A stretch of DNA of 25,999 bases from IMG/VR virus record IMGVR_UViG_3300037847_005260, positions 1-25,999 of that record; one strand, written 5' to 3'. Both the position numbers and the translations under genes were made by a program. The stretch comes from a virus. Under the pieces are notes generated by a model. The model was not told where the DNA came from. It saw nothing but the letters and a program-made list of their open reading frames with translations, and did no database searches. Shown one piece after another: positions 19,123-25,999 of the stretch. Within the stretch, counting starts at the first letter, position 1. Every line of letters begins with the position of its first letter.

Positions 19123-19467
19123 ATGCCTAATTATAGAAATATTTATGAAATGGGTGGAAGACCCATGCGAGGAGGCAGGCCTACGCCTATGAGGGGGAAT
19201 CCAGGAATGGGAGGACCATCTTCACCTTCAGGAAAAGTTTCGAAGCAAGAAATGTTTAATCGACTTGTAGAAAGATATATGAGTGAAGGTATGCCTCAAG
19301 ACGAAGCAGTAAAAAAGGCAAACGAAGTTATGAACAACATGGCTGGTACAAAAGCTATGGATGGAGGCAAAAAGAAAAAGAAAAAGAAAAAGAAGTCTAC
19401 TCCTAAATATAAAGACGGGGGTAGCGTTTTTGGAATTCAAAACGGAGGTCGGTCACCTTTTTCCTAA
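19123..19467 (+). CDS. Small Gly/Met/Lys-rich protein with FGIQN-SPF motif (114 aa)
   Basis: It starts MPNYRNIYEMGGRPMRGGRP and has a Gly/Pro/Arg/Met-rich N-terminus. A helical segment follows (about 40-75: SKQEMFNRLVERYMSEGMPQ), then a run of nine lysines (KKKKKKKKK), and the end is GGSVFGIQNGGRSPFS. I chose ATG 19123; the in-frame ATG at 19087 lies inside the previous gene's Lys tail and has no support. The protein follows its neighbour by 2 bases. The helical middle resembles a UBA-like 'MPQDEAVKKANEVM' pattern, a weak guess. The FGIQN-SPF tail pairs it with the 79-aa protein. Confidence 0.65.
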   Translation: MPNYRNIYEMGGRPMRGGRPTPMRGNPGMGGPSSPSGKVSKQEMFNRLVERYMSEGMPQDEAVKKANEVMNNMAGTKAMDGGKKKKKKKKKSTPKYKDGGSVFGIQNGGRSPFS

Positions 19468-19503
19468 TAAAGACCATTTAAAAACCACTTAAAACAACCA
19501 ATT

Positions 19504-20415
19504 ATGTATTCAGAATGCTTTGAAATAGTCAAAGGTAGAGTTTATCGTATTGTAGAGAAATTAGACGATTCAACTCCAGGAGGATTAAGAGATATCAATA
19601 GATATAAAATGGTGTCATACACCGCTGAACCAGCAAGATGCTTGTACATCGGTAACCCTGAAACAGGTAGATATGATACTGGATTTGATGAAAACTCAGT
19701 TGAGTTTGCAGGGAAATCTAGCTCTGAGTCCACAAAAGTTTTAAAAGAAAGGAAGGACCTTATCGATTGGTTTAACAGAAAGAAAGAAAATTATTTCAAG
19801 ACCAATCCTACAGCGACTGAAAATGATTTTATAGCTTCCGACAACTGCGGTATTGATTTATCTCACAATGTGATTATCGATACAAACGACATGGACCAAT
19901 ACTTTAAGCTTTACATGGCTTATAGAGGAGGGCAACTTACCCCGCACTGCGACCAAAGTAACCCAAGATATAATGGTTCTTTGTACGCTATTGTAGATAC
20001 TACTAAGAGTGCAGAAGACCAAACTACAGCATCTGAAAAGAAATTAGAAGTAATGACTTGGTTTGGAAACTTACACAAGAAAGATTCTGATAAACTAAAG
20101 CAATACTTACAATATGTAGGGGCTTTACGAAGAGGTCAGAGTGCAACAAAAGGTGTAATGCTTTCACTCTTAGAAAAATGGATTGCAGACTCTAGAAACT
20201 TGGAATACATTCTAGAAACAATTCAAGAAACTGATTACGAAGAAATCTTAATTAAGAATAGGATTAACGATTTCGTAAAAAGAAGAAAAATTATTAAAGA
20301 AGACGGAACCTATTATATAGACGGTGAAAAGCTAGGAAGGACTGTTAATCAAGCTTATGTTACCCTGACTAAGGTTGGAAACGAAGAACTCCTAGAGAAA
20401 CTTCAACTTGACTGA
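19504..20415 (+). CDS. Putative structural/connector protein (303 aa)
   Basis: The 303-aa protein starts MYSECFEIVKGRVYRIVEKL and looks α/β. Residues 120-165 carry NVIIDTNDMDQYFKLYMAYR, then a loop with GGQLTPHCDQSNPRYNGS. Residues 180-240 look helical with LKQYLQYVGALRRGQSATKG. The C-terminus is helical and charged. I recognise no named family. Position between the capsid region and the neck-like gene points to a minor head, stopper or adaptor protein. It ends in a TGATG junction overlapping the next start by one base. Confidence 0.6.
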   Translation: MYSECFEIVKGRVYRIVEKLDDSTPGGLRDINRYKMVSYTAEPARCLYIGNPETGRYDTGFDENSVEFAGKSSSESTKVLKERKDLIDWFNRKKENYFKTNPTATENDFIASDNCGIDLSHNVIIDTNDMDQYFKLYMAYRGGQLTPHCDQSNPRYNGSLYAIVDTTKSAEDQTTASEKKLEVMTWFGNLHKKDSDKLKQYLQYVGALRRGQSATKGVMLSLLEKWIADSRNLEYILETIQETDYEEILIKNRINDFVKRRKIIKEDGTYYIDGEKLGRTVNQAYVTLTKVGNEELLEKLQLD

Positions 20416-21083
20416 TGAATATACAAGAAGCATACTTAAGATTCCTAACTAAAGTAAACAAGAACTTAAGTTCTAACAATATAACTGCTTCTAAAGACAG
20501 GTTCGTTCTTCTTTATAATGAAGAACAGATAAGACGGGTAGAGTACATTCTTGACAACAAGAATGATGACGAGATTAGAGAGATTAACACTTTTCTTGTT
20601 CAGAACAACAACCTACCTCAAACATCACAGATAGATGACAAGGCGATAGTAGCACTGCCAGATGATTACCTAGACCTTTCCAGTGCTTATGCTTATGCAA
20701 AGTCAGCCGATTGCGAAGGGATTCGATTGAGTCTCTTTGAAATAAAAGACTTTGATTCTGAAAGCTACATATTCGACCCGAATAACGGCCCCTCTCTTAA
20801 GTGGAGAGAAGCTCCTTTTTATATTGGAGCAGATGCCTTGAACATCATTACAGATAACTTTGAAATAGAGCGAGTACATTTATCGTACTATCGTCATCCA
20901 CGACCAGTTGATATATCGGGATACATAGACATAAATGGAAACGCTTCTACAGATATAGATACTGAAGGTGACGATGCTTTTTCTAATAAAGTAATTTCGA
21001 TGTGCGCAGAGTCATTCTTCAGGAACTATGGGGATGCCAATTCAACTGGCATTCAAAGGGATAGGATTATTAACAATATTTAA
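20415..21083 (+). CDS. Head-tail connector (neck) candidate
   Basis: This 222-aa protein opens with helical MNIQEAYLRFLTKVNKNLSS and then FVLLYNEEQIRRVEYILDNK. Residues 80-110 hold VALPDDYLDLSSAYAYA, and later blocks include PSLKWREAPFYIG, then VHLSYYRHPRPVDISGYI. The pattern 'P.DYL….S…PS..WREA.F…..V.L.YYR.P..vD..GY' is one I associate with head-tail adaptor proteins of Bacteroidota phages including crAss-like ones; that is recollection, unverified. It begins with a one-base overlap with the previous stop and precedes the large tail protein by 22 bases. Confidence 0.65.
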   Translation: MNIQEAYLRFLTKVNKNLSSNNITASKDRFVLLYNEEQIRRVEYILDNKNDDEIREINTFLVQNNNLPQTSQIDDKAIVALPDDYLDLSSAYAYAKSADCEGIRLSLFEIKDFDSESYIFDPNNGPSLKWREAPFYIGADALNIITDNFEIERVHLSYYRHPRPVDISGYIDINGNASTDIDTEGDDAFSNKVISMCAESFFRNYGDANSTGIQRDRIINNI

Positions 21084-21105
21084 ATTTTAACTAAAACTCG
21101 AAATT

Positions 21106-23526
21106 ATGAATTCACGTTCTCACAATTCAGCGTATTCACGCTTAATGGTTCTCTCAGAATTGGGAGCCCAGTCCGTCAAAAACAGTGGCGGCTCACTGAC
21201 CCTCGCTAATGGGCAGGTTGGTTTATTTAGAATGGCTGCTAAGACTGCTCAAGGTCCAGCCGCAGTAGCAAGCCTTGATGGCTATGGAGCAAAAGAATTG
21301 TTCCAAATTCAAGTTGGTACAGGTCGTACACAGGAAGCTGGTGGAATGACTAACAAGAACTTCTCAACTATCGCATTTACTAGAGATGATATTCTTGATG
21401 TCACTGTTGATACAGCTAAAGCTCCTGTATATTCTTCTGTAACTTTAGGTTATAACGGAACAGCTGGTACTGGTATCAAACTAAAAGAAAATGAGGCTAC
21501 TACAGTTTCATTGAAATTATTTGGTGAGCAACTTTCTTACCTCGGTTTCCGTGATGGAGTTGCTAATATGGAATTCAGTGTATTCTCAGGTGCTCCTGAT
21601 GCTTGTGATAACTGTCTTAACCCATGTGCTAACACTTCTTGTCAGTCTATTGTAGAGGACCTAGTTGAAAACATTAGAAATTATGAGCTCCGTGCTGGTT
21701 CTGATGCTGGAACAGGTGCATCTATTAAAGTAGGTGACTTAGTAGAAGTTATCGGTACTTCTTCTTGTAAGCCTGAAATGACTCCTGCAAGTACTGTTGT
21801 TAAGTACAGCCTTACAATCCAGGATGAAGGTACTGGCGAAGCACTAGCAAGTGTTGCTTCTCAATACTCAGCATACACTGTAGAAAGAATTTCTAGAGAA
21901 GGAATTACTTCTGTTTATCAATTAGTATCAGGAGGAGGTCTTCCTACAGCATATGCTTTCCCTGCTAATACAGTTACTGATGACTCTGGAGATGAAAGAG
22001 AAATCAGAATCTTGGAAGATTGTGATACATGCCCTGCTGGATTCACAGCATTTGGTGATGGATTCCTTTACAAGGTAGTATACGATGCAAACGTTCTAGT
22101 TAACGCAGGTGCTCTAGAGACTAACTTAGTAGCTGATACTGCTGCTACTGCTGCTTCTATCACAAAAACAGTAGGAAGAGGGAATGGCCCTCTTGATTCA
22201 GTGGTATATATTATCGAGCTAGATGTAAATGTAGCTATCGAGGATATGATGGACACCATCAATGACCACTCTCAGGGTCTTGGCGCAGTAGGAAAAGAAA
22301 GATTTGAGCTCTCTTCTATCGGAGAGTCTGATTCTGTTTGTGTTTCTGACACTGACTTTTCTGCTACTACAGAAGCTTGGGTTGCAGGTGAAACTTGTAG
22401 TATCTTCAACAAGACTATCGAACTTGATGTAGACCTAGATTGTGGTCCTTTTGCTACTGTTGCCGCTAAAAATACAGCTGCTGCTGCAAAACTTGCGGAA
22501 TTACAAGCTATCTATACTGACTTGAGTGTAACACTATCTTCTGATGATATCGGAGAGTGTAGAGCACGTTATACAGGGACATTGGTTTCTGAGCCAGTAT
22601 GTGATGGTTGCGAAACTCCAGACCCAATTTTCCCAGCTATGCCAGATGATTACGAATTTTCTGCATGGTCTGAAGTTACTCCTGCTGCAGGCGAAGTTAC
22701 TTCTTTCACAGTAGATTCTTCTGGAGCTACTATTTTAGAAAATGACACTATCACTGCCACAGTAGGTTCTACAGGAGTAACTACAAGTGGCTCAGGTACA
22801 GGTGCCACATTAGCATTAGGAATTGTAAATGGTACACCAGACGAAGCAAACGTTACACTCTCTGCTGCAGGTTCAGGATTTGCAATAGGCGATACTATTA
22901 CAGTAAGTCTTGTTGCTTCTGATGCAGGTAGCCCTGGAGCAGGTAAAGCTGGTAGTACTAACACAGGTAACGTAGTAATTACTATTACAGCAGTCAGTGG
23001 AGAATATTCAGACGATTGCGAATGTGGTATCAAATTCGTTGCTAAGAACGCTTTCTTGTGTCCTCCAGCAATGCTTGCAGAGCAAATTGGAACTTTCACT
23101 CCTAAAGGAGTTAAAATCCAAGTTTCTGGTGGTGAAGCTCCTTCAGTACTCCAAGAGGGTTACCAATATGTAACTACTCCATTCCGTGTAACTCGTCACG
23201 AAAGAGACTTTGACGGAACTAGCTGGGGTATCAACTATGTGAAGCAAGAGAAAGCTTCTGCTGAGTACTTCGCTGGAATTTCTCCACGATTGAGCTACGC
23301 TGAAGGTTACTTGAGTGGATTCGAAACTAAACTTGAGCCTTGCGTACAGTACGACAAGTTCACAGTTAAGTTGAGAAGAAACAACTATGCTGGAACAGCG
23401 AGCCGCAGAATGGCTGAAGAAATCAGATACGTATTCTTGATTCCTCAAGGTGCACAGTGCTTATACCAAGACTTCATTGAAGCTCTAGGTGGAACTACTG
23501 ATTGCCCTGATGTAGCAGGAGTCTAA
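21106..23526 (+). CDS. Large Cys-rich structural protein (tail tube or major tail candidate)
   Basis: This 806-aa protein is mainly β-strand by composition, rich in Ala/Gly/Ser/Thr, with codon use close to the capsid gene, so it is probably abundant in the virion. It has 19 Cys, many in pairs: CDNC-x3-C-x3-C near 166-176, CDTC near 308, CDGC near 503 and CEC near 644. Residues about 520-635 look like an inserted Ig-like/β-sandwich domain (Val/Thr/Ser/Gly repeats between PAAGEV and VSGEY). The C-terminus (from about 670) returns to a structural-protein style (RHERDFDGTSWGINY, RRNNYAGTASRRM). It is followed by a strong terminator. A tail tube, sheath or decoration role cannot be told apart by eye. 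Confidence 0.65.
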   Translation: MNSRSHNSAYSRLMVLSELGAQSVKNSGGSLTLANGQVGLFRMAAKTAQGPAAVASLDGYGAKELFQIQVGTGRTQEAGGMTNKNFSTIAFTRDDILDVTVDTAKAPVYSSVTLGYNGTAGTGIKLKENEATTVSLKLFGEQLSYLGFRDGVANMEFSVFSGAPDACDNCLNPCANTSCQSIVEDLVENIRNYELRAGSDAGTGASIKVGDLVEVIGTSSCKPEMTPASTVVKYSLTIQDEGTGEALASVASQYSAYTVERISREGITSVYQLVSGGGLPTAYAFPANTVTDDSGDEREIRILEDCDTCPAGFTAFGDGFLYKVVYDANVLVNAGALETNLVADTAATAASITKTVGRGNGPLDSVVYIIELDVNVAIEDMMDTINDHSQGLGAVGKERFELSSIGESDSVCVSDTDFSATTEAWVAGETCSIFNKTIELDVDLDCGPFATVAAKNTAAAAKLAELQAIYTDLSVTLSSDDIGECRARYTGTLVSEPVCDGCETPDPIFPAMPDDYEFSAWSEVTPAAGEVTSFTVDSSGATILENDTITATVGSTGVTTSGSGTGATLALGIVNGTPDEANVTLSAAGSGFAIGDTITVSLVASDAGSPGAGKAGSTNTGNVVITITAVSGEYSDDCECGIKFVAKNAFLCPPAMLAEQIGTFTPKGVKIQVSGGEAPSVLQEGYQYVTTPFRVTRHERDFDGTSWGINYVKQEKASAEYFAGISPRLSYAEGYLSGFETKLEPCVQYDKFTVKLRRNNYAGTASRRMAEEIRYVFLIPQGAQCLYQDFIEALGGTTDCPDVAGV

Positions 23527-23550
23527 TCGACTGATTCATTAACCTAAGAA

Positions 23551-23577
23551 GGGGGAGGGTATCCTCCCCCTTTTTTT
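23551..23577 (+). terminator. Strong rho-independent terminator, rightward
   Basis: GGGGGAGG (23551-23558), loop GTAT, CCTCCCCC (23563-23570), then seven T (23571-23577). The 8-bp perfect G/C stem with a T-tract lies 24 bases past the large structural gene's stop. It is the strongest rightward terminator in the window. The genes beyond start only 15 bases later with no obvious promoter between. Confidence 0.93.
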
Positions 23578-23591
23578 ATAAATATATTATC

Positions 23592-23678
23592 ATGGCTAGT
23601 AATCCAGGACTATCAAAACTATTTGAAAGATTGCGTGAACTCGCAGAAAGTATTAAACAACAAAATAACGGGCAATGA
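23592..23678 (+). CDS. Small helical peptide (28 aa), coupled to tail gene
   Basis: The frame ATG 23592 to TGA 23676-23678 encodes MASNPGLSKLFERLRELAES followed by IKQQNNGQ. It is a clear amphipathic helix (LSKLFERLRELAESI) and its stop overlaps the next ATG (ATGA). It is the first frame after the strong terminator. It may be a small virion or chaperone peptide, or a leader for the tail protein's translation. Support is the overlap and the regular helix; there is no homology evidence. Confidence 0.5.
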   Translation: MASNPGLSKLFERLRELAESIKQQNNGQ

Positions 23679-24754
23679 GTTTATCTAAGTACACGGCAAG
23701 TACGCCCACATATGATGTCTCCATACCTCGGGAAAGGGTAATTAAACAAAATTGCAACATCCCTGCAGGGTATCGGAGACTTTCGTGTTATTTCGCAAAT
23801 ACTGCGGAGAATGGCGTTTACTTTAAAAAAGGAGAAGAAGGAGCCAAAACTATTGCACTTGGAGGACCTTTAACAGAAGATACAATTGTAGGAAACACTG
23901 AGACTGACTTTTCTATCGCTATCGGTACAGGTGACGATAAGAAAGGAGGTGCAGGTTTTATAGCTATTGAGAAGTTAGATGATAATGGGAAACTGCCTCA
24001 AGGTTTTCCCCTTAGAGACTTCTTTACAATAACTGATTATCTTGGAATCCCAGGCACTCAAAAAATTATTAATGACGAAGGAGCAGTACTATATGTTTCT
24101 AAGTTTGAGAATAATGCCACAAAAGGGCAGTTTGTAATAAAGTCTGCAGGTATAGATTCAGAAGGTACGCTAAACTTCTATAATCCAGGGCAACCTGCTA
24201 TATACAGTACTGACATTACCAATTCTTACGAAACCGATGCTTTCACATTCCTAACAACTAGTCAATATGGAGACCCTTCTGCATACGGCACAGCGGGTAT
24301 TGCAAATATGAATGTCATAGCAGACTCAGTTGAATCAGATGCCTATATTTCAATAGCTGCTCAAACATCAAAGGCAGCAGGAGGAGCTATAGCTAACACG
24401 ACTATTTCATCAACAGGTGTAGGTGTTAATGCAAACACATCTGTAGTACTCAAAGCAAGCACCTCATCAAACACTCACTCACTAAGAGTTAACGTAGATA
24501 ATATTGGAGCCAAGTCATTAGCATATTACCACAACAATACTCCAGTATATGGTTTACCTACAGACAACACGGCACCTGGAGCAAACAAAATGCTTATTAC
24601 AGATGGCAGTAGTGTTCTTCAGTTCTCTGATATACAAGCTGTATTAGCTCTTGTACCTGCATATGCAGACAATGCTGCTGCATCTGGAGCAGGATTAGCG
24701 GCAGGTGCTACTTATTACAACACAACTAGTAATACATATACTAGAGTAGTCTAA
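23675..24754 (+). CDS. Tail fibre/tail protein with N-terminal C-x-IP-x-GY repeat
   Basis: The 359-aa protein opens MSLSKYTASTPTYDVSIPRE, then RVIKQNCNIPAGYRRLS (21-37), the same motif found three times in the left-arm 234-aa protein. The rest is Gly/Ala/Thr/Ser/Asn-rich and β-like, typical of fibre shafts. The C-terminal block YADNAAASGAGLAAGATYYN, then TTSNTYTRVV, is a common ending of phage tail-fibre proteins. It may form part of the host-recognition apparatus, the N-terminal unit anchoring it to the particle. No enzymatic motif is seen. It overlaps the 28-aa gene by 4 bases. Confidence 0.7.
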   Translation: MSLSKYTASTPTYDVSIPRERVIKQNCNIPAGYRRLSCYFANTAENGVYFKKGEEGAKTIALGGPLTEDTIVGNTETDFSIAIGTGDDKKGGAGFIAIEKLDDNGKLPQGFPLRDFFTITDYLGIPGTQKIINDEGAVLYVSKFENNATKGQFVIKSAGIDSEGTLNFYNPGQPAIYSTDITNSYETDAFTFLTTSQYGDPSAYGTAGIANMNVIADSVESDAYISIAAQTSKAAGGAIANTTISSTGVGVNANTSVVLKASTSSNTHSLRVNVDNIGAKSLAYYHNNTPVYGLPTDNTAPGANKMLITDGSSVLQFSDIQAVLALVPAYADNAAASGAGLAAGATYYNTTSNTYTRVV

Positions 24755-24765
24755 AATAAAATAAA

Positions 24766-25443
24766 ATGGCAAAAGAAGTATTAATACCAAAAAAATGGAT
24801 ATGGGACGGAAGTTGTACTTATTCTAGTAAGTATGACCTTTTGTCGAAGTATTTTATTAAACAACCAGCAACAGCTGGTACTGAAGGACAAGTTCTTGCA
24901 CTTAATTCTGATTTAGAGCCTGTATGGACAGACGAAGGAGAACTTCCTGCCCCAGGCACAGAAGGACAAGTCTTGGCATTAAACTCTTCTTTAGAAGCTG
25001 TATGGCAAGATGACAAGACTACTACAGTTTTTCATAAGGATGATGTATCTAGTAACTATGACTACAAAGGAGATGTATTCGTACCTTCTTATACAACTGG
25101 TAGTTTCACTCAAGGTACTGTACATTACATGAGTCAATTTGTTAGCGATGTACCAAGATTTCTCCCAATCACATCTTTGACAACTGAATCTCAAATGACA
25201 GGTATGGTAGGAGTAACATTCAGTACCTCTCCATCTGATGGAGTATTAATTAGAGGGATAATTGATGTAGGATATAGTGTAGGAATTGGGACTTCTGGAG
25301 TTCCAATTTTTATAGGAGGTTCAGGACAAATAACAACAGTAGCTCCTACAGGTGCTGGAGAATATGTAAGGGCAATAGGATATAAAATAGCTGACCAAGT
25401 TGTATTCTTTGACCCATCACAAGACAATATAGAATTAAATTAA
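24766..25443 (+). CDS. Tail fibre-like protein with two 26-aa repeats
   Basis: The 225-aa protein has two copies of G-T-E-G-Q-V-L-A-L-N-S-(x)-L-E-(x)-V-W at residues 38-54 and 64-80, period exactly 26 residues (DNA 24877-24927 and 24955-25005). 'G..GQVL…W' repeats are typical of tail-fibre and head-fibre proteins. The remainder is β-rich with Gly/Ser/Thr/Val, ending in YKIADQVVFFDPSQDNIELN. It is likely a receptor-contacting or fibre-shaft component. The leader is A-rich (TAAAATAAAATAAAATG) with no Shine-Dalgarno. Confidence 0.7.
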   Translation: MAKEVLIPKKWIWDGSCTYSSKYDLLSKYFIKQPATAGTEGQVLALNSDLEPVWTDEGELPAPGTEGQVLALNSSLEAVWQDDKTTTVFHKDDVSSNYDYKGDVFVPSYTTGSFTQGTVHYMSQFVSDVPRFLPITSLTTESQMTGMVGVTFSTSPSDGVLIRGIIDVGYSVGIGTSGVPIFIGGSGQITTVAPTGAGEYVRAIGYKIADQVVFFDPSQDNIELN

Positions 25444-25453
25444 ATTTATTAAA

Positions 25454-25753
25454 ATGGCATTACAAGGTTCAATTACATTTAAGGGTTTATCAGTACCAAA
25501 AGCATATCTAGACTTAGATAAAATTACTATTGATGTGCAAAATGATAGCGCAGTTATTACATATAGAGTATATGCAAATCATGATGCATTTAAGGCAAAC
25601 CCAGCTGATTATCTTACAACTCATACAGAAGCAATCTCTGGTTCTGCAGTAAAAACAGCAATAGCAAGTATAGTTAGTATGGGTAGAGAGGCAGCTAAGA
25701 AAGAGGGTAAGAAGTATAACGGTTTTACCGATTACGTACCTGGTAAAAAATAA
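25454..25753 (+). CDS. Small structural hypothetical protein (99 aa)
   Basis: It starts MALQGSITFKGLSVPKAYLD and looks like a small β-protein with alternating hydrophobics (ITIDVQNDSAVITYRVYANH), then a helix with AVKTAIASIVSMGREAAKKE. It ends KKYNGFTDYVPGKK. I recognise no family. It sits inside the tail-fibre run with an A-rich leader and a 10-base gap before it, so a minor tail component is the most likely role. It carries a short Lys tail. Confidence 0.6.
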   Translation: MALQGSITFKGLSVPKAYLDLDKITIDVQNDSAVITYRVYANHDAFKANPADYLTTHTEAISGSAVKTAIASIVSMGREAAKKEGKKYNGFTDYVPGKK

Positions 25754-25756
25754 TCT

Positions 25757-25999
25757 ATGTCTACCATAAATAGAATCAATGGAGTATTAGCTTCTAGTAT
25801 TGCATCAATAGACAATCATAATGTATCTGCTATTACAAGCATTAATGGGATGCTATTTGCAAGTGGTTCTACAATATCTGGGATTACTAACGCTGGTACA
25901 CAATCAAATATTATAACTGGCAGTATCGATGCCAATATAAATGGTAGAGGCGTTGAACTGCAATTAGGCCGATATGTATATATATTCGCACAAGCAGGC
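25757..25999 (+). CDS. Tail fibre-like protein, partial (N-terminal 81 residues)
   Basis: The frame opens at ATG 25757-25759, 3 bases after the previous stop, and stays open to the right edge. The peptide begins MSTINRINGVLASSIASIDN, then HNVSAITSINGMLFASGSTI, so I-N-G-(V/M)-L-x-x-S recurs at residues 7 and 29. The Gly/Ser/Ile/Asn-rich composition, its position after fibre-like genes and the short internal repeat support a tail or baseplate fibre subunit. The C-terminus lies outside the window. Confidence 0.6.
   Translation, partial: MSTINRINGVLASSIASIDNHNVSAITSINGMLFASGSTISGITNAGTQSNIITGSIDANINGRGVELQLGRYVYIFAQAG

Noticed and set aside
1-25999. tRNA genes, CRISPR arrays, insertion sequences, integrase or attachment sites
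   Set aside because: No cloverleaf-like G/C-rich segment, no regularly spaced repeats, no transposase or integrase motif, and no paired terminal repeats were found on either strand.

Overview
This window is part of the genome of an AT-rich tailed double-stranded DNA phage (Caudoviricetes), most likely infecting a marine or aquatic Bacteroidota host (flavobacteria-like). Three lines of evidence point to that host. The best promoters match the Bacteroidota form TTG-N20-TAnnTTTG. Most starts are preceded by A-rich sequence with no obvious Shine-Dalgarno. Several tiny genes resemble small proteins commonly seen in marine phages. No tRNA, rRNA, CRISPR array, insertion sequence or attachment site was found.

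The genome is organised as two divergent arms. Positions 1-8747 are read leftward and 8956-25999 rightward, with a 208-bp promoter region between them. In leftward order, the left arm begins with a small acidic protein, then a recombination and nucleic-acid module: RecA, PhoH-like ATPase, GIY-YIG nuclease, and a DnaQ-like exonuclease with a zinc ribbon. Three small unknown proteins and a 39-aa Cys-motif protein follow. Next comes a probable lysis cassette (24-aa membrane peptide plus a two-helix holin candidate), an acidic 239-aa protein, and a 234-aa protein built of three 80-aa repeats. The arm continues with seven tiny, mostly overlapping genes that include a PD-(D/E)XK-like nuclease, then an HNH-like gene ending at a strong terminator. 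Beyond a 347-bp noncoding stretch lie a small two-helix membrane protein, another terminator, and a gene cut by the left edge.

The right arm carries five small genes (one winged-helix-like, one zinc-ribbon). These lead into the large terminase, portal, probable scaffold, major capsid candidate, two Lys/Gly-rich small proteins, two connector or neck candidates, a large Cys-rich structural protein, a strong terminator, and a run of tail-fibre-like genes cut by the right edge. The left arm thus supplies recombination, nuclease and lysis functions, and the right arm packages DNA and builds the particle.

The main novel observations are these. One repeat module occurs three times in a left-arm protein and once at the start of a right-arm tail protein. 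A duplicated promoter element (TTGTAAGAAATTTG then N20 then a -7 box) precedes both the portal and the scaffold genes. TTTACAA/TTGTAAA words cluster at promoter regions. The rightward leader carries five G-tracts. Many unrelated small proteins end in lysine-rich tails. Functions named here come from motif reading and gene order only; no database search was possible.
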